Source: Monocercomonoides exilis | Lineage: Eukaryota > Preaxostyla > Oxymonadida > Polymastigidae | Direction of reading: 5' to 3' | Length of the DNA stretch: 64,000 nucleotides | Assembly (NCBI GenBank): GCA_001643675.2 | Contig: LSRY02000002.1 | Span: 285,501-349,500, forward strand | Shown: positions 12,001 through 21,127 of the stretch, in pieces | Position numbering within the stretch: position 1 is the first letter of the stretch | Layout of the letters: each line of letters begins with the position of its first letter | Translations under genes and position numbers: made by a program | The notes under the pieces: model-generated | The model's database searches: none | What the model was told of the DNA's origin: nothing | What the model saw: only the letters and a program-made list of their open reading frames with translations

Positions 12001-15000
12001 ACATCCTTCAGAACTGCTGCAGATGCTGTTTGTCACTCCCACATTCTTCATTTTCAGCTGTCCATCTGCTCCTTTCAGCTCAAAAGACATCGCTCCTCCC
12101 TTTTTGCATCCTTCTGAGCCGAGTGTCTGGAAAGTGCATCCAACAACTTCAACTTCGTAGCTGTTCTGAAGAGAAAATATCGAAGAACACGGATTCGATA
12201 CTCCATTGTTGATGCTGCTGAATGAAGAAGCGTTCAACAGAAGAACAGCTGTTGATGAATCTTCTCCTTCCTTTTCTTTTTCTCTTTCATTTTTTGGTTT
12301 TTCCACTTCCAACATTTCTATGAAAGATTTCTGTTCCAAATTGACTGATGAGAAATGGCATTCTTCAAACCACAAAACTCCACTTGAGCTGAATGCAAAA
12401 GCAGAGCAGCTGAATGCCATCTCCTCCACCCACACATCACACAGAGACACTTTCCCTTTCATTGCAGCAACCAACTTGAACTTCACAGATTCATCTGTCT
12501 GCTTTTGGAATGTGCATTTCGTCAGACTCAGTCCACTCCCTCCAAAATCTGCTGCATCGTCGCATTCACTCGCAAACAGCACATTCTCATTGATCGAAGC
12601 AGAATTCCCATCCAAAAAGGACGAAGGAATCGAAATAAGAACATCTTCTATTGTGGCACTGCGAGAATTGACAAGCACACCTTTTTGTGAATTGTTCAAA
12701 GTGTTCAGTTTGGAATGAATGGAAAGCGTTGAAGAAGGCAAAGGCGAGTCAGAAAGTGAGTCCAAAGCATTTTGCGATGATATTGTCAGCCCAGAAATGT
12801 CGTGTTCGTCTTCGATGTCTGTTGAGGAGGTTATGATTATTCGCTTGTTGCTGGCGTCTGTGTCAATATGCTTTATGGATGTCCAAAATGAGAAGCATGG
12901 AACATGAGCACCACACCCAACTGAATCCAATCCCTCCGAGCCAACGTTGATTGTGCTTCCCAAATAAGCAAACAGAAACACTGTCAAATCTGTGTTTCCA
13001 TATTTGGTGTCGTTTCCAACAAAGGCGTTGATATTGCCAGCAAAATCAGAGAAATCAAAGTTGAACTTCGAAGTCTTGATGGACGCATTCAATTCTATGC
13101 AAGCGAGGAACATGTTCTCCCCAACTTTTGCTTCGTTCCCAGAAAACGTCAGCTCTTCGAAGTTGAATTCGGCATCACTGCCATCCAAGCAGAGGAATAA
13201 GAATCCGCCCTTTCCGCTGGCTGTGTCGCATGCACAGCTGCTGATGCTGCTCTTCTTCAGAGTGAAAGGCGCCTGAGACGAGGCAGACAGGCAAAGTGCT
13301 CCTCCTTCGAGGGATCCTTCAGAGAGGCATGCGGAGACAGAGCAGTTCGACAGAACAACACCCGCAGCATGTTCAGGCGACAGAAGCGATGCTTTTCCAG
13401 GCAGAACATCCGAAGAAACTGAAGTGACTGAAGAGATCGAGTTGAATGTGCAGTTCAGGAATTTGAATGAATACTCTGAAAAGTCTTCACCAGAAACATT
13501 TCCTTCTCCTTCTGTTTGTTCTGTTTGTGCTCTTGTTGAAGCAGAAACAGAAACAGAAGCAGAAGCAGAAGTCGAATGAAGCAGAGAAGCCTCGTTTGAA
13601 TGTACAACTTTGAAGAGACAATCAGAATGCACACACAAATTCTGAAATGTCGCTGTGTCAAAGGTGAAGTCGACTGAGTCGCTGATTTCCATCAAACCAG
13701 AACCAAAATTGACTGCTGAGTTTGAGCCGAAGCAGCAAGAGACAACAGACAGCACACCAGAAGACACTCCAACAAGAGGAAACGAGAAAGAATAAACATC
13801 ATTTGACTGGGCAAATGAAGAAGATGAATTCAAATAGAAATTGCACGACTCTAATTTTGCTGTTCCACTTTGCGAGGAAATCAGGAGTGTCATGCCATTT
13901 GTGAATGAAGTTGGAACATTGAATGAAACATGAGCCATTTTCATTGTTTTTGTGTTTGTGATGGCAGTTTCTGTTGCCTTTGGAATCGACTGAAGAAAAT
14001 CCACTTTACACTCCTCGCTTTCTTCTGCAGCTGTCAAAATCGAATCAGACAGATCGATTTCTTCTCTAATGAACGAACACTCCTTCACTTTTATCATCAG
14101 CATTCCTCCTCCTCCTTCTTCTTCTGTTGCTTCTGGTGATATCTTTTGCTTCAGACAGAAATCGATCGTTTCACACGGATCATCCAAAGCACCACAGCGA
14201 AACCAGTTGACACCTGTTTGGCTGGTTGGTGCAGATGGGTTGGAATTGATGGCAAAATTGATAGCAGAAGAAGAGGAAGGAGCAATCCCACACGCAAACA
14301 CAACTGTGCTTCTGTATCGCATCGCATCCAGCAGATCAGCATTATTCGACAATGTTGCACTTTCTGCGCCAAAGAACGAGTTGTCTGCATCGAATGCACT
14401 CGAAAACACATCCACATATTTCGACAAATCGGCTGCCTGCGACAACTTCTCGCACTGAATGAACACATCTCTGCCCACCTCTGCCCGGTTGCCTGAGAAA
14501 GTGCACGACTCAAAAAGGAAGTCACTCAAAGTCCCATTCAGAATCAGATAGATGCCTCCTCCTTTGCCTCTGCTGCTGCCTTCATTGCTGCCTTCATTGC
14601 GACCTCTGCTGCTTCCAGCGCTCTCTTTGGCAGCACAGCTGCTGATGTTGCAATTGATCATCTTCATCTCTTCTGAGCCACACACATCCCATCGCATCCC
14701 TCCTCCTTCAGTCGAACTGGCTCCCACACAATCTGTCAAGTTGCACTGCTCAAACACAACTGAGCCTGTCATCAATGGATTTGTCGAAAAAAGTGCATTT
14801 GTGCCTTCGCTTCCTTTGATGTTGGCAAAACTGCACTGAGTGAACGAGGTCTGTGGATTGGCTGTTGAAGATGAAGGTGATGAAGAAGAATCAGAAAAGG
14901 AAGGAGAAATTGGCTTAAATGCAAAGACAGCTGAGCTTCGACTGCTGGATGTGACATTCTGAATTCGAAGAGAAGTCAATTGGGAGCTGATTGAACCCTG

Positions 15001-17889
15001 TGACAGATCAAAGATGGGTGCAGAAATAGCCAAAGGAGCGGAATGGCTGATGGTGCATTGGTTGATAACAAGTTTGGCATCTGCTCTTTGCACAGATGAT
15101 ATCAGAATGAGAGAAGAGGAATAAGAATTAGACGATGGCGATTTATCCCATTGAAAAGCACAATCACTCAATGTTAATACGCCATTTTGCAAAGAAACAA
15201 GCGATTGAAGCAGATGTTTAACCTCATCTGTCACTGATGGAGCAATTGAGAATGCAAGGCTATTCAATGATGTTTCTTCCGAAGAGTGGAAAATATAACT
15301 GTTTTGACCAGAAACAGAAGATGGGATGCGAAGGTTGGCTTTAACACTGTCAGAAGAAAAGGAAGAAGAAGAAGAGGATGATGATAAAAATGAAGACTTG
15401 GCTGCTGACGTAGCTTCAGCTGAAATTGAAACGGAGTTTAACAGATTGCCACTAGAAGTGACTGTTGAAGCACCTGAAATAAAAACAGTTCTTTGTCCAT
15501 TTGAAAGAGAAGAAGAAGAAGAAGGACTTGCCAATCTGCTGAGTGCATAGTTCACAGTGGAGCATTTGCGACGGATTTCTCCACAGAAAATTCTATCGAT
15601 GCTGTCTGAGCCAGATGCTGCATACACAGTCATTGCAAAATAACCCTTCAGAAATATCCTCAAATCAATAGGATCACCTTGGAAATAATTGAAATCGTCT
15701 CCAAAAATAGACATTTGTTTGCCACTTTCAGATTCTGCTGTTAAAGCCCAGTTTATCGACCCATTCCTAACATATTCTTCAATGTCAAAGCACACAAAAT
15801 ACAAATCGCTTCCAAAAGTTGCCTGATTTGAGCTGAAACTCGTGTTGAACACATAAAAATCTGCTGCTGTTGGTTTTGACTGGCCGTAATTGGCATAAAT
15901 AGCACCTCCTTTGCTGTTTGCAGGCTTGGATGCGCACAAACTGAAAGAACAGTTGACAATGCTGAGCGAAGAGGCAATATTCGAAATTGAAGAATCACTT
16001 GATGATGATGTTAATTTCGCATTGAATGCAAGACACCCACCAGTAGCACAATCTTTAGAAGAAATGTTGTTGAACGAGCAATTTTGAAGAGAAAGTGTCA
16101 GATTTGATGAGCTGAGCTGAGTGAAAATAGGAGAATAGCCTAAGATATAAGAAGAATACCATGAAGAAATGTTATCGAACACGCAATCGCTGATCGAAGG
16201 ATTTTCGCAAGAATAGAAAAAAAAGAAAGAAAATGCAGAATTCGACAACCGGATATTAACAACTGTGAGCCTTGACACAGAAAATTGCCCAGACTCAATC
16301 GAAAACAGCGATGAAGACAGCTCTGAGTTTTCTGTCTGGTTGATTTTGATGGAATCAAACTGAGAATTGCTTTGACCAGAATTTGAGGAATAAAAAGAAT
16401 TTGGTTCACTGGATGAGTGAACTGACGAGGAAAATGAAGAGGCGCTTGTCATTCTCAGTATTCTTGTGTTGCTCGTTGAAAGCAGAAAACACAAGTTCTG
16501 AACAATCAATTCGTTTCCGCTTACCACAAAAATAGCATTATTTGCAAATGAGTTTCCAATCGTTGTTTTGCCCATTCCTGTGCCTGCTAATGTCAGCGGC
16601 TTTTCAGAAATCGTCAGAGTGGGAGGTGCGTATGTGCCTTCTTCACAGAGCATTGGCATAATATACTTTGTTCTTTGAGCTGAATACGCATATGCGATTG
16701 TCTGACATGGAAGGGTTCCCAATCCACATCCCCATTCATCAACCCCAGAAGGCTTAATTTTCCTCTGCTCATTCATTGTGGCAATATAATTAGAATAATC
16801 ACCTTTTTCATTGATAACAAATCGAGAGCCAGTTGTTGTTGAATATGAATTCGAAAATACAAAGTTCTCAATTTTGTAATATGAATCAGTGTTTGCTAGG
16901 TAAATGTCTTGTGGATCATTCACTGCTGTGTTTCCAAAGAAGTAACAACCGGTACAATTGTACCTGTAGATGTGATATATATATATTGCACCGCCCTTAT
17001 CATCTGAATGGCATTTTTCAAAAACAGAATTGCTGATACTAAGATCAAAATTTTTTGTTATGTAATGTCCATTAAAATATATTGCTCCTCCCTGCATTCC
17101 TTGACATTCGATCCATTCTTCATTTTCAAATATTCCATGCTGATTTGCCATTGTTACACGGTCGGTTCTGGATAAGTGGAATTTTGAAGATTTTTCAGTT
17201 GATTGTGAATGAGTGCATTGAATAAACCGGTCGAATGATGATCGAAAATCACAAGCTGGGGAACTTGGCGACAGTCCGTGCACAACTGTTCCGTAGTAAA
17301 CGTCTGCACATCGGAAAAAAGTGTTGTTGAGAAGGACAGACGAGTTAACAGCGGATAAATGGTCTGCCATTTGCAGCTCCTTGATGGACTCTTTTTTTGC
17401 TGTGACATTCGAAAAGGCGCATCCCTCAACGGACTCAAAATCTCCGATGCCCCCGCAGGCAAACGAAGAAGATTTCGAGGGGCAAAAAACCAATGAATCA
17501 AATGAGGAAAACAAAACTGATGACCTTCCTGCTCCACCAGAAAGCCCCGCCAAACTGCAAACAGAGCGATTCCAAGCTGCCTCGAAGGCAACTGAAAAAT
17601 TAACGAAAAAGCACTCCCCGCTTGACACGCAAGACGGATGGAAATGGCTCGCAGGCTTCAACGAAGTGACGCGCGTCAAATGCAGCTTTGAGTCCTTGTC
17701 CACCGAGAAAACTGCAGAACATCCTCTTTCGTCAAACATTAAGTTCGAGCTCTCCAAGGAACTGTTCGTCAAAAGAACAGCTGGCAAAAACTGCTCTTTT
17801 GGCTTGATTGCAGCTTTTTCGTGGTCTAAAGACGCAAGCTGCGCAGCTATAAAATAGAACATTGCACAAGCCAGATGGAATAGCTGCAT
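6067..17889 (-). CDS. Giant pectin-lyase-like surface receptor with pseudokinase-like tail (copy A)
   Basis: A single uninterrupted frame of 3,940 residues. I chose the ATG at 17889 (MQLFHLACAMFYF) over the upstream GTG at 17919, because copy B begins at the same ATG and a signal peptide follows directly. The ectodomain is made of short beta-helix-like segments rich in CSF, NCSFS, GGAIY and GNKAxVGRD motifs, as in pectin-lyase-fold surface proteins. A CGxxxxPCxT-type motif recurs seven times, near residues 385, 768, 1233, 1662, 2067, 2465 and 2885. A membrane helix (SLIALVGCAFVFVVFVLGLV) lies near 3600 and is followed by basic residues. The last 175 residues resemble a protein-kinase C-lobe (RWQAPE, VFSLGLILHEMTTGE, ERPSLAEVIQLL) but show no HRD or DFG motif, so a pseudokinase is likely. 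Ligand and partners are unknown. Adhesion or sensing at the cell surface is an inference. Confidence 0.85.
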   Translation of the reverse strand: MQLFHLACAMFYFIAAQLASLDHEKAAIKPKEQFLPAVLLTNSSLESSNLMFDERGCSAVFSVDKDSKLHLTRVTSLKPASHFHPSCVSSGECFFVNFSVAFEAAWNRSVCSLAGLSGGAGRSSVLFSSFDSLVFCPSKSSSFACGGIGDFESVEGCAFSNVTAKKESIKELQMADHLSAVNSSVLLNNTFFRCADVYYGTVVHGLSPSSPACDFRSSFDRFIQCTHSQSTEKSSKFHLSRTDRVTMANQHGIFENEEWIECQGMQGGAIYFNGHYITKNFDLSISNSVFEKCHSDDKGGAIYIYHIYRYNCTGCYFFGNTAVNDPQDIYLANTDSYYKIENFVFSNSYSTTTGSRFVINEKGDYSNYIATMNEQRKIKPSGVDEWGCGLGTLPCQTIAYAYSAQRTKYIMPMLCEEGTYAPPTLTISEKPLTLAGTGMGKTTIGNSFANNAIFVVSGNELIVQNLCFLLSTSNTRILRMTSASSFSSSVHSSSEPNSFYSSNSGQSNSQFDSIKINQTENSELSSSLFSIESGQFSVSRLTVVNIRLSNSAFSFFFFYSCENPSISDCVFDNISSWYSSYILGYSPIFTQLSSSNLTLSLQNCSFNNISSKDCATGGCLAFNAKLTSSSSDSSISNIASSLSIVNCSFSLCASKPANSKGGAIYANYGQSKPTAADFYVFNTSFSSNQATFGSDLYFVCFDIEEYVRNGSINWALTAESESGKQMSIFGDDFNYFQGDPIDLRIFLKGYFAMTVYAASGSDSIDRIFCGEIRRKCSTVNYALSRLASPSSSSSLSNGQRTVFISGASTVTSSGNLLNSVSISAEATSAAKSSFLSSSSSSSSFSSDSVKANLRIPSSVSGQNSYIFHSSEETSLNSLAFSIAPSVTDEVKHLLQSLVSLQNGVLTLSDCAFQWDKSPSSNSYSSSLILISSVQRADAKLVINQCTISHSAPLAISAPIFDLSQGSISSQLTSLRIQNVTSSSRSSAVFAFKPISPSFSDSSSSPSSSTANPQTSFTQCSFANIKGSEGTNALFSTNPLMTGSVVFEQCNLTDCVGASSTEGGGMRWDVCGSEEMKMINCNISSCAAKESAGSSRGRNEGSNEGSSRGKGGGIYLILNGTLSDFLFESCTFSGNRAEVGRDVFIQCEKLSQAADLSKYVDVFSSAFDADNSFFGAESATLSNNADLLDAMRYRSTVVFACGIAPSSSSAINFAINSNPSAPTSQTGVNWFRCGALDDPCETIDFCLKQKISPEATEEEGGGGMLMIKVKECSFIREEIDLSDSILTAAEESEECKVDFLQSIPKATETAITNTKTMKMAHVSFNVPTSFTNGMTLLISSQSGTAKLESCNFYLNSSSSFAQSNDVYSFSFPLVGVSSGVLSVVSCCFGSNSAVNFGSGLMEISDSVDFTFDTATFQNLCVHSDCLFKVVHSNEASLLHSTSASASVSVSASTRAQTEQTEGEGNVSGEDFSEYSFKFLNCTFNSISSVTSVSSDVLPGKASLLSPEHAAGVVLSNCSVSACLSEGSLEGGALCLSASSQAPFTLKKSSISSCACDTASGKGGFLFLCLDGSDAEFNFEELTFSGNEAKVGENMFLACIELNASIKTSKFNFDFSDFAGNINAFVGNDTKYGNTDLTVFLFAYLGSTINVGSEGLDSVGCGAHVPCFSFWTSIKHIDTDASNKRIIITSSTDIEDEHDISGLTISSQNALDSLSDSPLPSSTLSIHSKLNTLNNSQKGVLVNSRSATIEDVLISIPSSFLDGNSASINENVLFASECDDAADFGGSGLSLTKCTFQKQTDESVKFKLVAAMKGKVSLCDVWVEEMAFSCSAFAFSSSGVLWFEECHFSSVNLEQKSFIEMLEVEKPKNEREKEKEGEDSSTAVLLLNASSFSSINNGVSNPCSSIFSLQNSYEVEVVGCTFQTLGSEGCKKGGAMSFELKGADGQLKMKNVGVTNSICSSSEGCGGGIYLTCATDNDDRYSFAEISVGGNKAHQGRDMFIVANDLRNGVNSELFAFAMQFEDKTNALVGFDRRYFNEAVDLMIFVEGFVSASVLVEAPAGQNEVFCGSRYVPCQSLDYSVKRLAESSADVPLRVITVKSNGSIENDISLNSVNVVSFGSENCGINISTNVQFAFGSVVSSTAALSFSLIDFYIPSVFAIETPEGASLFSSLTETGNIQFSSCSFILTSSESQDRASCVHLISVFGGVVQLSQCHADCASFSVTPFVISQTAQASFEGVSFTHLSFSTCSLFSLIPSTPEAKNDYSSSTNQESQPSEISFKNCEFKSLHVSEYDEQPSFGSVQLETHLSIVNCSLDDLTSALSEEGGGMKIELGTEGSFCVKGENSEQLGSVSHCTCSTFEGKGGFLYLSCCNSIDGFSLSDLVFSENEAFVGRNVFILSSDLNASVVIERLMFDWTEWKNTTAFFGADEVNFTEGISLDKLLFEHTDTSVVVSSSGRDIHGCGSEKEPCLSFWEGMRHFREGIQFREIKINTSAAISDEWDLSNSSISPSVPSSPGYSSSSDEPSSDECTVNLGKAIQSLSEPSEAVLTNKLMLTFTSINFCLPSSFETPQKELLFSETGTATLNKCSFAMLTAEEGIAFVLFHVSSGTLSIEESKMAELSFAISAIRLAAPAAHFVASAFSVDVLNFADGSFISVGDAEEKGNEESSLSGNDKEMIASEIRLENLQWHLIRSTNVKASIISYESALSVELTMDNSTFSDCNSESLLGGAFCVWMKEKAGGLADSRANEGSVLANLSSFVTCACSTSEGRGGAIALNCLDDPDNSDAPSSEKAKALPIKFRLARFSLNRASVGKDLFIVCRSIAEQINEALFVMDFSELAFDRNNAIFGMDKENEEPIDLVPFIVFYKSERVFVSGEKGKNEKDCGKRSDPCETLSEAVRHLNNEPYQNVLVVKKAAVSAETAISSATVQTVGGIPAIFEFNCEIAQTDGSADCVVSSSEECSILGMDIVFGPSFASAHRSVFGVRSGNLTLGDCTITSEEPAQLANTVIYVKSHCLCLSNVSFSAIRLQASRQQPSAAAFGAKQSEQSSFALSLFEPEAGHSFIEACSGAAVVLFGISFKELSLFVVSGDASQSAHFIKCESSSLTASGLRIEDCSVSFISPTDSVSSSSSFHNSFESSANSLISVSGGSVAVLGGIHIEHIFECCGILSVESGCKVEVDRSSFISASSHSSVFAAEMAASFVLREVSISQVTVEEGSLFALLPPSPSPPLSSLFNEESDNFEFDSNLYKAADESGETQFELVLCEVRDVQLKHSEGSAVKAASWNSRILIDSCVFSNISGQRERGSYLDLTSCGSVAIEKSSFCGISEKKNKNRQDVHSKVNENDEIGEETDFVCEWNSSSVNFVESTVNIRDTSFENFSQGAISLSNSTVTIEMGMFQNNNPSISGYPSLRRNILCSDGSTLNVKSVNGGDGMKDNSSFWVLDKDGTFRGIITEVSSSFFVPSIKSVEKSENENKDIELKFIGVLLLPCSPVLRVHRIEGEISTIEDLAMKDLKSIDENTLECLIDSSAKGKLENECKVAVLLQFRDEHNNSIAQTNEFVINEAQPPTTDEDINKTDEGDSKREINASDKGSSTDKKSVIEWSLIALVGCAFVFVVFVLGLVGVVCVLRKRLKKAEKKIEEVSFENMVLMGKIERKRGENNGGSFEMSEMPSTLLVGMTSQIPLLINNDEDLPEPPSMTDEELNENDLPDLELPLPFSEDVSVSGMSQSHSFNVISAKKPFREKEKKNLKTLYSTIHSVEGDFTLGTRAMEVVDGREVVLVVAELFEHLISAGDERVEMMGKQLCPYSIFVEEGNGNGNEVFVLGEELEDERQKEEMKRWQAPELGNERNEEEEDGIEQAVVFSLGLILHEMTTGEVPLSECGAEEAQEMMRDGVRPLTEGIEGEEMVELMERMWADEPNERPSLAEVIQLLMEMAES

Positions 17890-18283
17890 GGCAGGAACTG
17901 GTCTCTCGCTCTTACCCACAAAACTTCAGAAAACTCAAATTATTATTTGATCTTTGAAGAAACATCATTTCTTTGGTGGAAAAAAAAAAGAAAAATTCGT
18001 CAAAACAAAATTCAACCAGTTGATTTGTTTGATATTTATAATAGCATTTTATCCATTTTCACACAACAACATCAAGTATTTTCAATGTTTTTTAATTATC
18101 TTTTCTATTTTTTCATCTTTTCATTTATTCTCATAGTTAGTGCTTGAAAGACAACATCTCTTCATAATTCCAAGAAAAACTGAGATCGTTGAGAAACGTT
18201 ACAAAGGAAACATTTTTTATCAGTCATTTTGCTTTCTCCAGCTCAGTTTTGGCAGGATACAATTGTTTGCAGATGTTTTTTGA
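17890..18283. promoter_or_regulatory. Shared divergent upstream region, copy A
   Basis: About 390 bp separates the start of the surface receptor (minus) from the broken family gene (plus). It is clearly similar to the inverse of 59590-59999 in copy B, including T-rich runs and the segment around 18140-18250. It is the likely promoter of the receptor and once of both genes. I see no defined operator or TATA element that I can defend. Confidence 0.5.
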
Positions 18284-19789
18284 TTGAGAGATTTGTGTGT
18301 CAATAGCCGTGTGTTTTTGTTGCGTTGCAAAATCTGGGCTGTGTTGGATTTCTCACTCAAAAAGACAAAAGAACTGATGCTCCAGATGAGTGAGGAAGTT
18401 GCAGACAGGAAGGCGAATCGTGCGGATATATTTTTGTTTTTGCATGTGATGCTTTGTGTTGATGGAATATCTCTCTTTTTGAAGAAATGCTTTTCCGCTT
18501 GGGAATTTGCGTGAGGCTGAGAGAAGGCAGAAAATAAGAGAAATGGCAGGCCTGGTGGGAGGCATGAGCAAAAAGGAGCTGGGCATGGTTTCGAAGAAAG
18601 AAATCTTTGATGAAATCGAGAAAATGGTTGGAGAAAAGAAAATGTTGTTTGAAGAGGTTGCACCGCTGATGAAGCAGATTGGATGTTGGCGGATGCTGAA
18701 TGATGAAAAGAATCCAAACTTTTATTCTTCTGCACTGTGCAAGCATTTTGAGTTGGCGATTGGGGAAGAGGAGAAGAAGAGAGAAGGGAAGAATGAGAAG
18801 TGGCTGAGCGATTTCTGCGAAGTGTTCTTTTCTCTGCATGGGCATCATTATTGCATGGGAGGACTTGGCCTCCACGTGTGTTCGCTGTCTCCCGAAGGTT
18901 TCTTCGAACAAGGAGGAGGAGGAGGAGGCAGAGGAACAAAAAGAAGCAAAATATGCGTTTCTGGCTTTGAAGTTCATGAGAATTGATAGTGCGTGCACAT
19001 TGTTGCCTGTTTGAAGGGATTTGTGTGAATATGATATTTTTCTCTTTTTTCGACAGTGGATGGAAGCAAGGATATGTGTTGAAGAGCTTTCGGGAATCAT
19101 AAGGCATCACGAGGAGCATGACAACCTCACGGATGTGGCGTATCAGACTGCTTGGGATCTTCTGGTTTTGCAGCTGAAGAGAAAAGAGGTTTGAGTGGAT
19201 GATGTGATTGAGGGAGAGCCGCATTTTGCGAAAGAGGCAGCGAATGAGCTCAAAATACTGATGGGATGTGTGGATTGGAGAGAAATGGGAAAGTCAAAAG
19301 AAAAGGAAAAGGATAAAGAAAGGAAAGAAAAGATGGATGATGATAATATGGAACTATTTTTGGGAGTGTTGATTGTGTTCCAAAGAATGTGTTGGGTTGG
19401 TTGGGTGTGATGCGCAGCTGGGCAGAACAACAAAGTGCTGTGAGGAAGATGTGTTTCTCAATTGCATCGAACAGGTTAGGTTTCTGATGAGGTTGGAGAG
19501 CGTGTCGGTTGCAGTGCTGGTCGGAGGCGGATCTGTTGATGTTGTTCTGGAAGAATTGAGCCAGCCAACGTTGGAATATCTTGCAACTGAGCATTGCTTG
19601 GGTTTTGTTTCGAAGATGTTGAAGAAGCTGAGAGAAAGAACCAATTCGGATGAGGAGAGCACCAGAAGATGGGCATGTGAGAAGCTGGAATGAGAAGTGT
19701 GTGAAGAGACGATCATGTGCTTCATGAAATCGTTTTGTTGCAAGTTGAATGGTCCATCAGCTGAGTGCATGGATAATTATGTTTTCTGA
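18284..19789 (+). pseudogene. Broken member of a repetitive oxymonad gene family, copy A
   Basis: Coding-like pieces change frame repeatedly along the plus strand. The order of pieces is FSLKKTKELMLQMSEEVADRK, RRQKIREMAGLVGGMSKKEL, SALCKHFELAIGEEEKKREG, EARICVEELSGIIRHHEEHD, HFAKEAANELKILMGCVDW and TLEYLATEHCLGFVSKMLKK. From memory, this succession matches a very large family of roughly 450-residue hypothetical proteins in Monocercomonoides. That is recollection, not a search. The helical, charged character suggests an alpha-solenoid. Copy A has stops not present in copy B, for example inside the segment near 19365 and after the ACEKLE motif near 19692. An intron probably lies near 18985-19058. 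It lies head-to-head with the surface receptor. Confidence 0.7.
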
Positions 19790-19890
19790 AGAAATGAAGA
19801 TGTCCGTCCTTTTCATGGAAAAAACTCAAAGTTCTTGAATTGTTGTTTTAGTTTTTCGTTTTTCCATGTGATGAGCATAAATAAAAATAT

Positions 19891-20739
19891 TATCTTTATG
19901 ATGATTATTTTCTTCATTGAAACATGCATTTTATGTTAATAGAATATTGACTGTGCATTTGACTGATCTTTTTCGAAATCAAACTTTCTTTTGAATTTGG
20001 ATTGAAATATTTTTCTCGATGAGAAAATAAAGATCATATATCGCTTGGCATATGGTTCTTGTTCGCCACTTTGCAAGTTTTTAGATAAATGATAGATCAT
20101 ATGGGGGAAAATACGAACTTTCAAACTTTTTTTTGCACAAAGCACAAAAAAATTGCTTCACTCATAATGTTATTTCGCTTTTTCAGATTTCAGAATAAAC
20201 TTGATTTTAATATACGTTAACAAGCATCATTGACATGACAACAAAATGTTCTGTGACATTTCACGAATGCAAAAATACGTACCCATTTTATTTGTGTTTT
20301 TTGATCTCAAAAAGAAAATGAAAAGTGCATAATTTTTCAAAGAAAATACCTGAAGTCAAATATTTTGTCCCATTTGTTGATTTATTTTTGCTTTTCATGA
20401 ATTGTATTTCAAGACTCTGCACACATTCTCGTACAAAAAAGGTTTGTTTTATCGAATTAGAAAAATGATAAAGTTTGTTGGATAAAAAGCAAATATTCAT
20501 CATTCAATGTTCAATTTTTTAACCCAGATATTTAGCATTTACGATTTATCAAAAAGAATAATCCATATCGAAATTATTTATATTGTTCTTTTTATTTGTC
20601 ACATTTTTTATTATTGATTGTGAGAAATATGGATTTCCCTAAAATTTTTGCGTTCTGTCATTTTTTGACAATTTCATTTATCGAAAAGAGTCACGCCAAC
20701 GGCACGGAAACAATTTCTTTACTTTCAAAAGTTTTTGTG
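19891..20739. other. AT-rich intergenic stretch without a recognisable gene
   Basis: About 0.85 kb of A/T runs between the left duplication arm and the transposon. The short open frames on either strand show no family motif or codon bias that I trust. Confidence 0.5.
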
Positions 20740-20875
20740 ATATGTCTAAATTTTTTTGAAAAGTTCCTTTTGTTTAATTTTCCAAAAATTAAAAATATCA
20801 TTTTTCGATCAAATTTCTGTTTTCACTCACCAAATTTTGGTTAATGGTACTTATAAGCCACCTCGCAAATCTTAA
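20740..20875 (+). repeat. Left inverted arm of the Merlin-like element
   Basis: Matches the inverse of 27225-27411, apart from a gap of about 60 bases next to the CACTCAC motif. The outer limit is near TATGTCTAAA and the inner limit near GCCACCTCGCAAAT. Confidence 0.75.
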
Positions 20876-20929
20876 TAATACAAAGAAATAATTAAAGAGA
20901 GCATGTTGTTTTTTAATTTTAAGAAGAAT

Positions 20930-21105
20930 GATATGTGGAAAAATCGTTATATATTTTTTGAACTCCCATTCAGATGCATCAGCTCCATCCCCAGCCCCAT
21001 CAATTGATGTTTCTGTTTCAAGTTCATTATCTGATTCTGAAGATTCTTCTTCGTGTAGTATTTCAGCTCCAACCTCTTCTTCCTCTTCTTCTGGCCCAAA
21101 AGCTT
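20930..21105 (+). other. Possible Ser-rich C-terminal exon
   Basis: An open frame of about 59 codons from an ATG near 20930 ends at the TAA at about 21103. Its second half (DASAPSPAPSIDVSVSSS and then SDSEDSSS) has the Ser-rich composition and codon use of other proteins in this window. A plausible acceptor (CATTCAG) lies just before that half. No upstream exon was found, and it lies inside the decayed transposon, so it may be a remnant or chance. Confidence 0.25.
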
Positions 21106-21127
21106 AATCCTCAACAGCTTTGTATTC

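Larger units (their letters stand above)
13853..19890. repeat. Left arm of a large inverted duplication
   Basis: This segment matches 57975-64000 in inverse orientation: receptor 5' part, shared promoter and broken family gene in the same order. Base 13853 corresponds to the window end at 64000, so the true arm may be longer. Similarity fades just beyond the TTTTTCC run near 19866-19890. Confidence 0.9.

Noticed and set aside
17890-17919. GTG start ten codons upstream of the receptor ATG
   Set aside because: A eukaryotic gene is expected to use ATG, and copy B lacks a matching upstream frame while sharing the downstream ATG and signal peptide.
18220-19224. A 334-codon minus-strand frame over the broken family gene
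   Set aside because: It is the antisense shadow of charged helical coding sequence. The plus-strand peptides match the family order, and copy B supports that strand.
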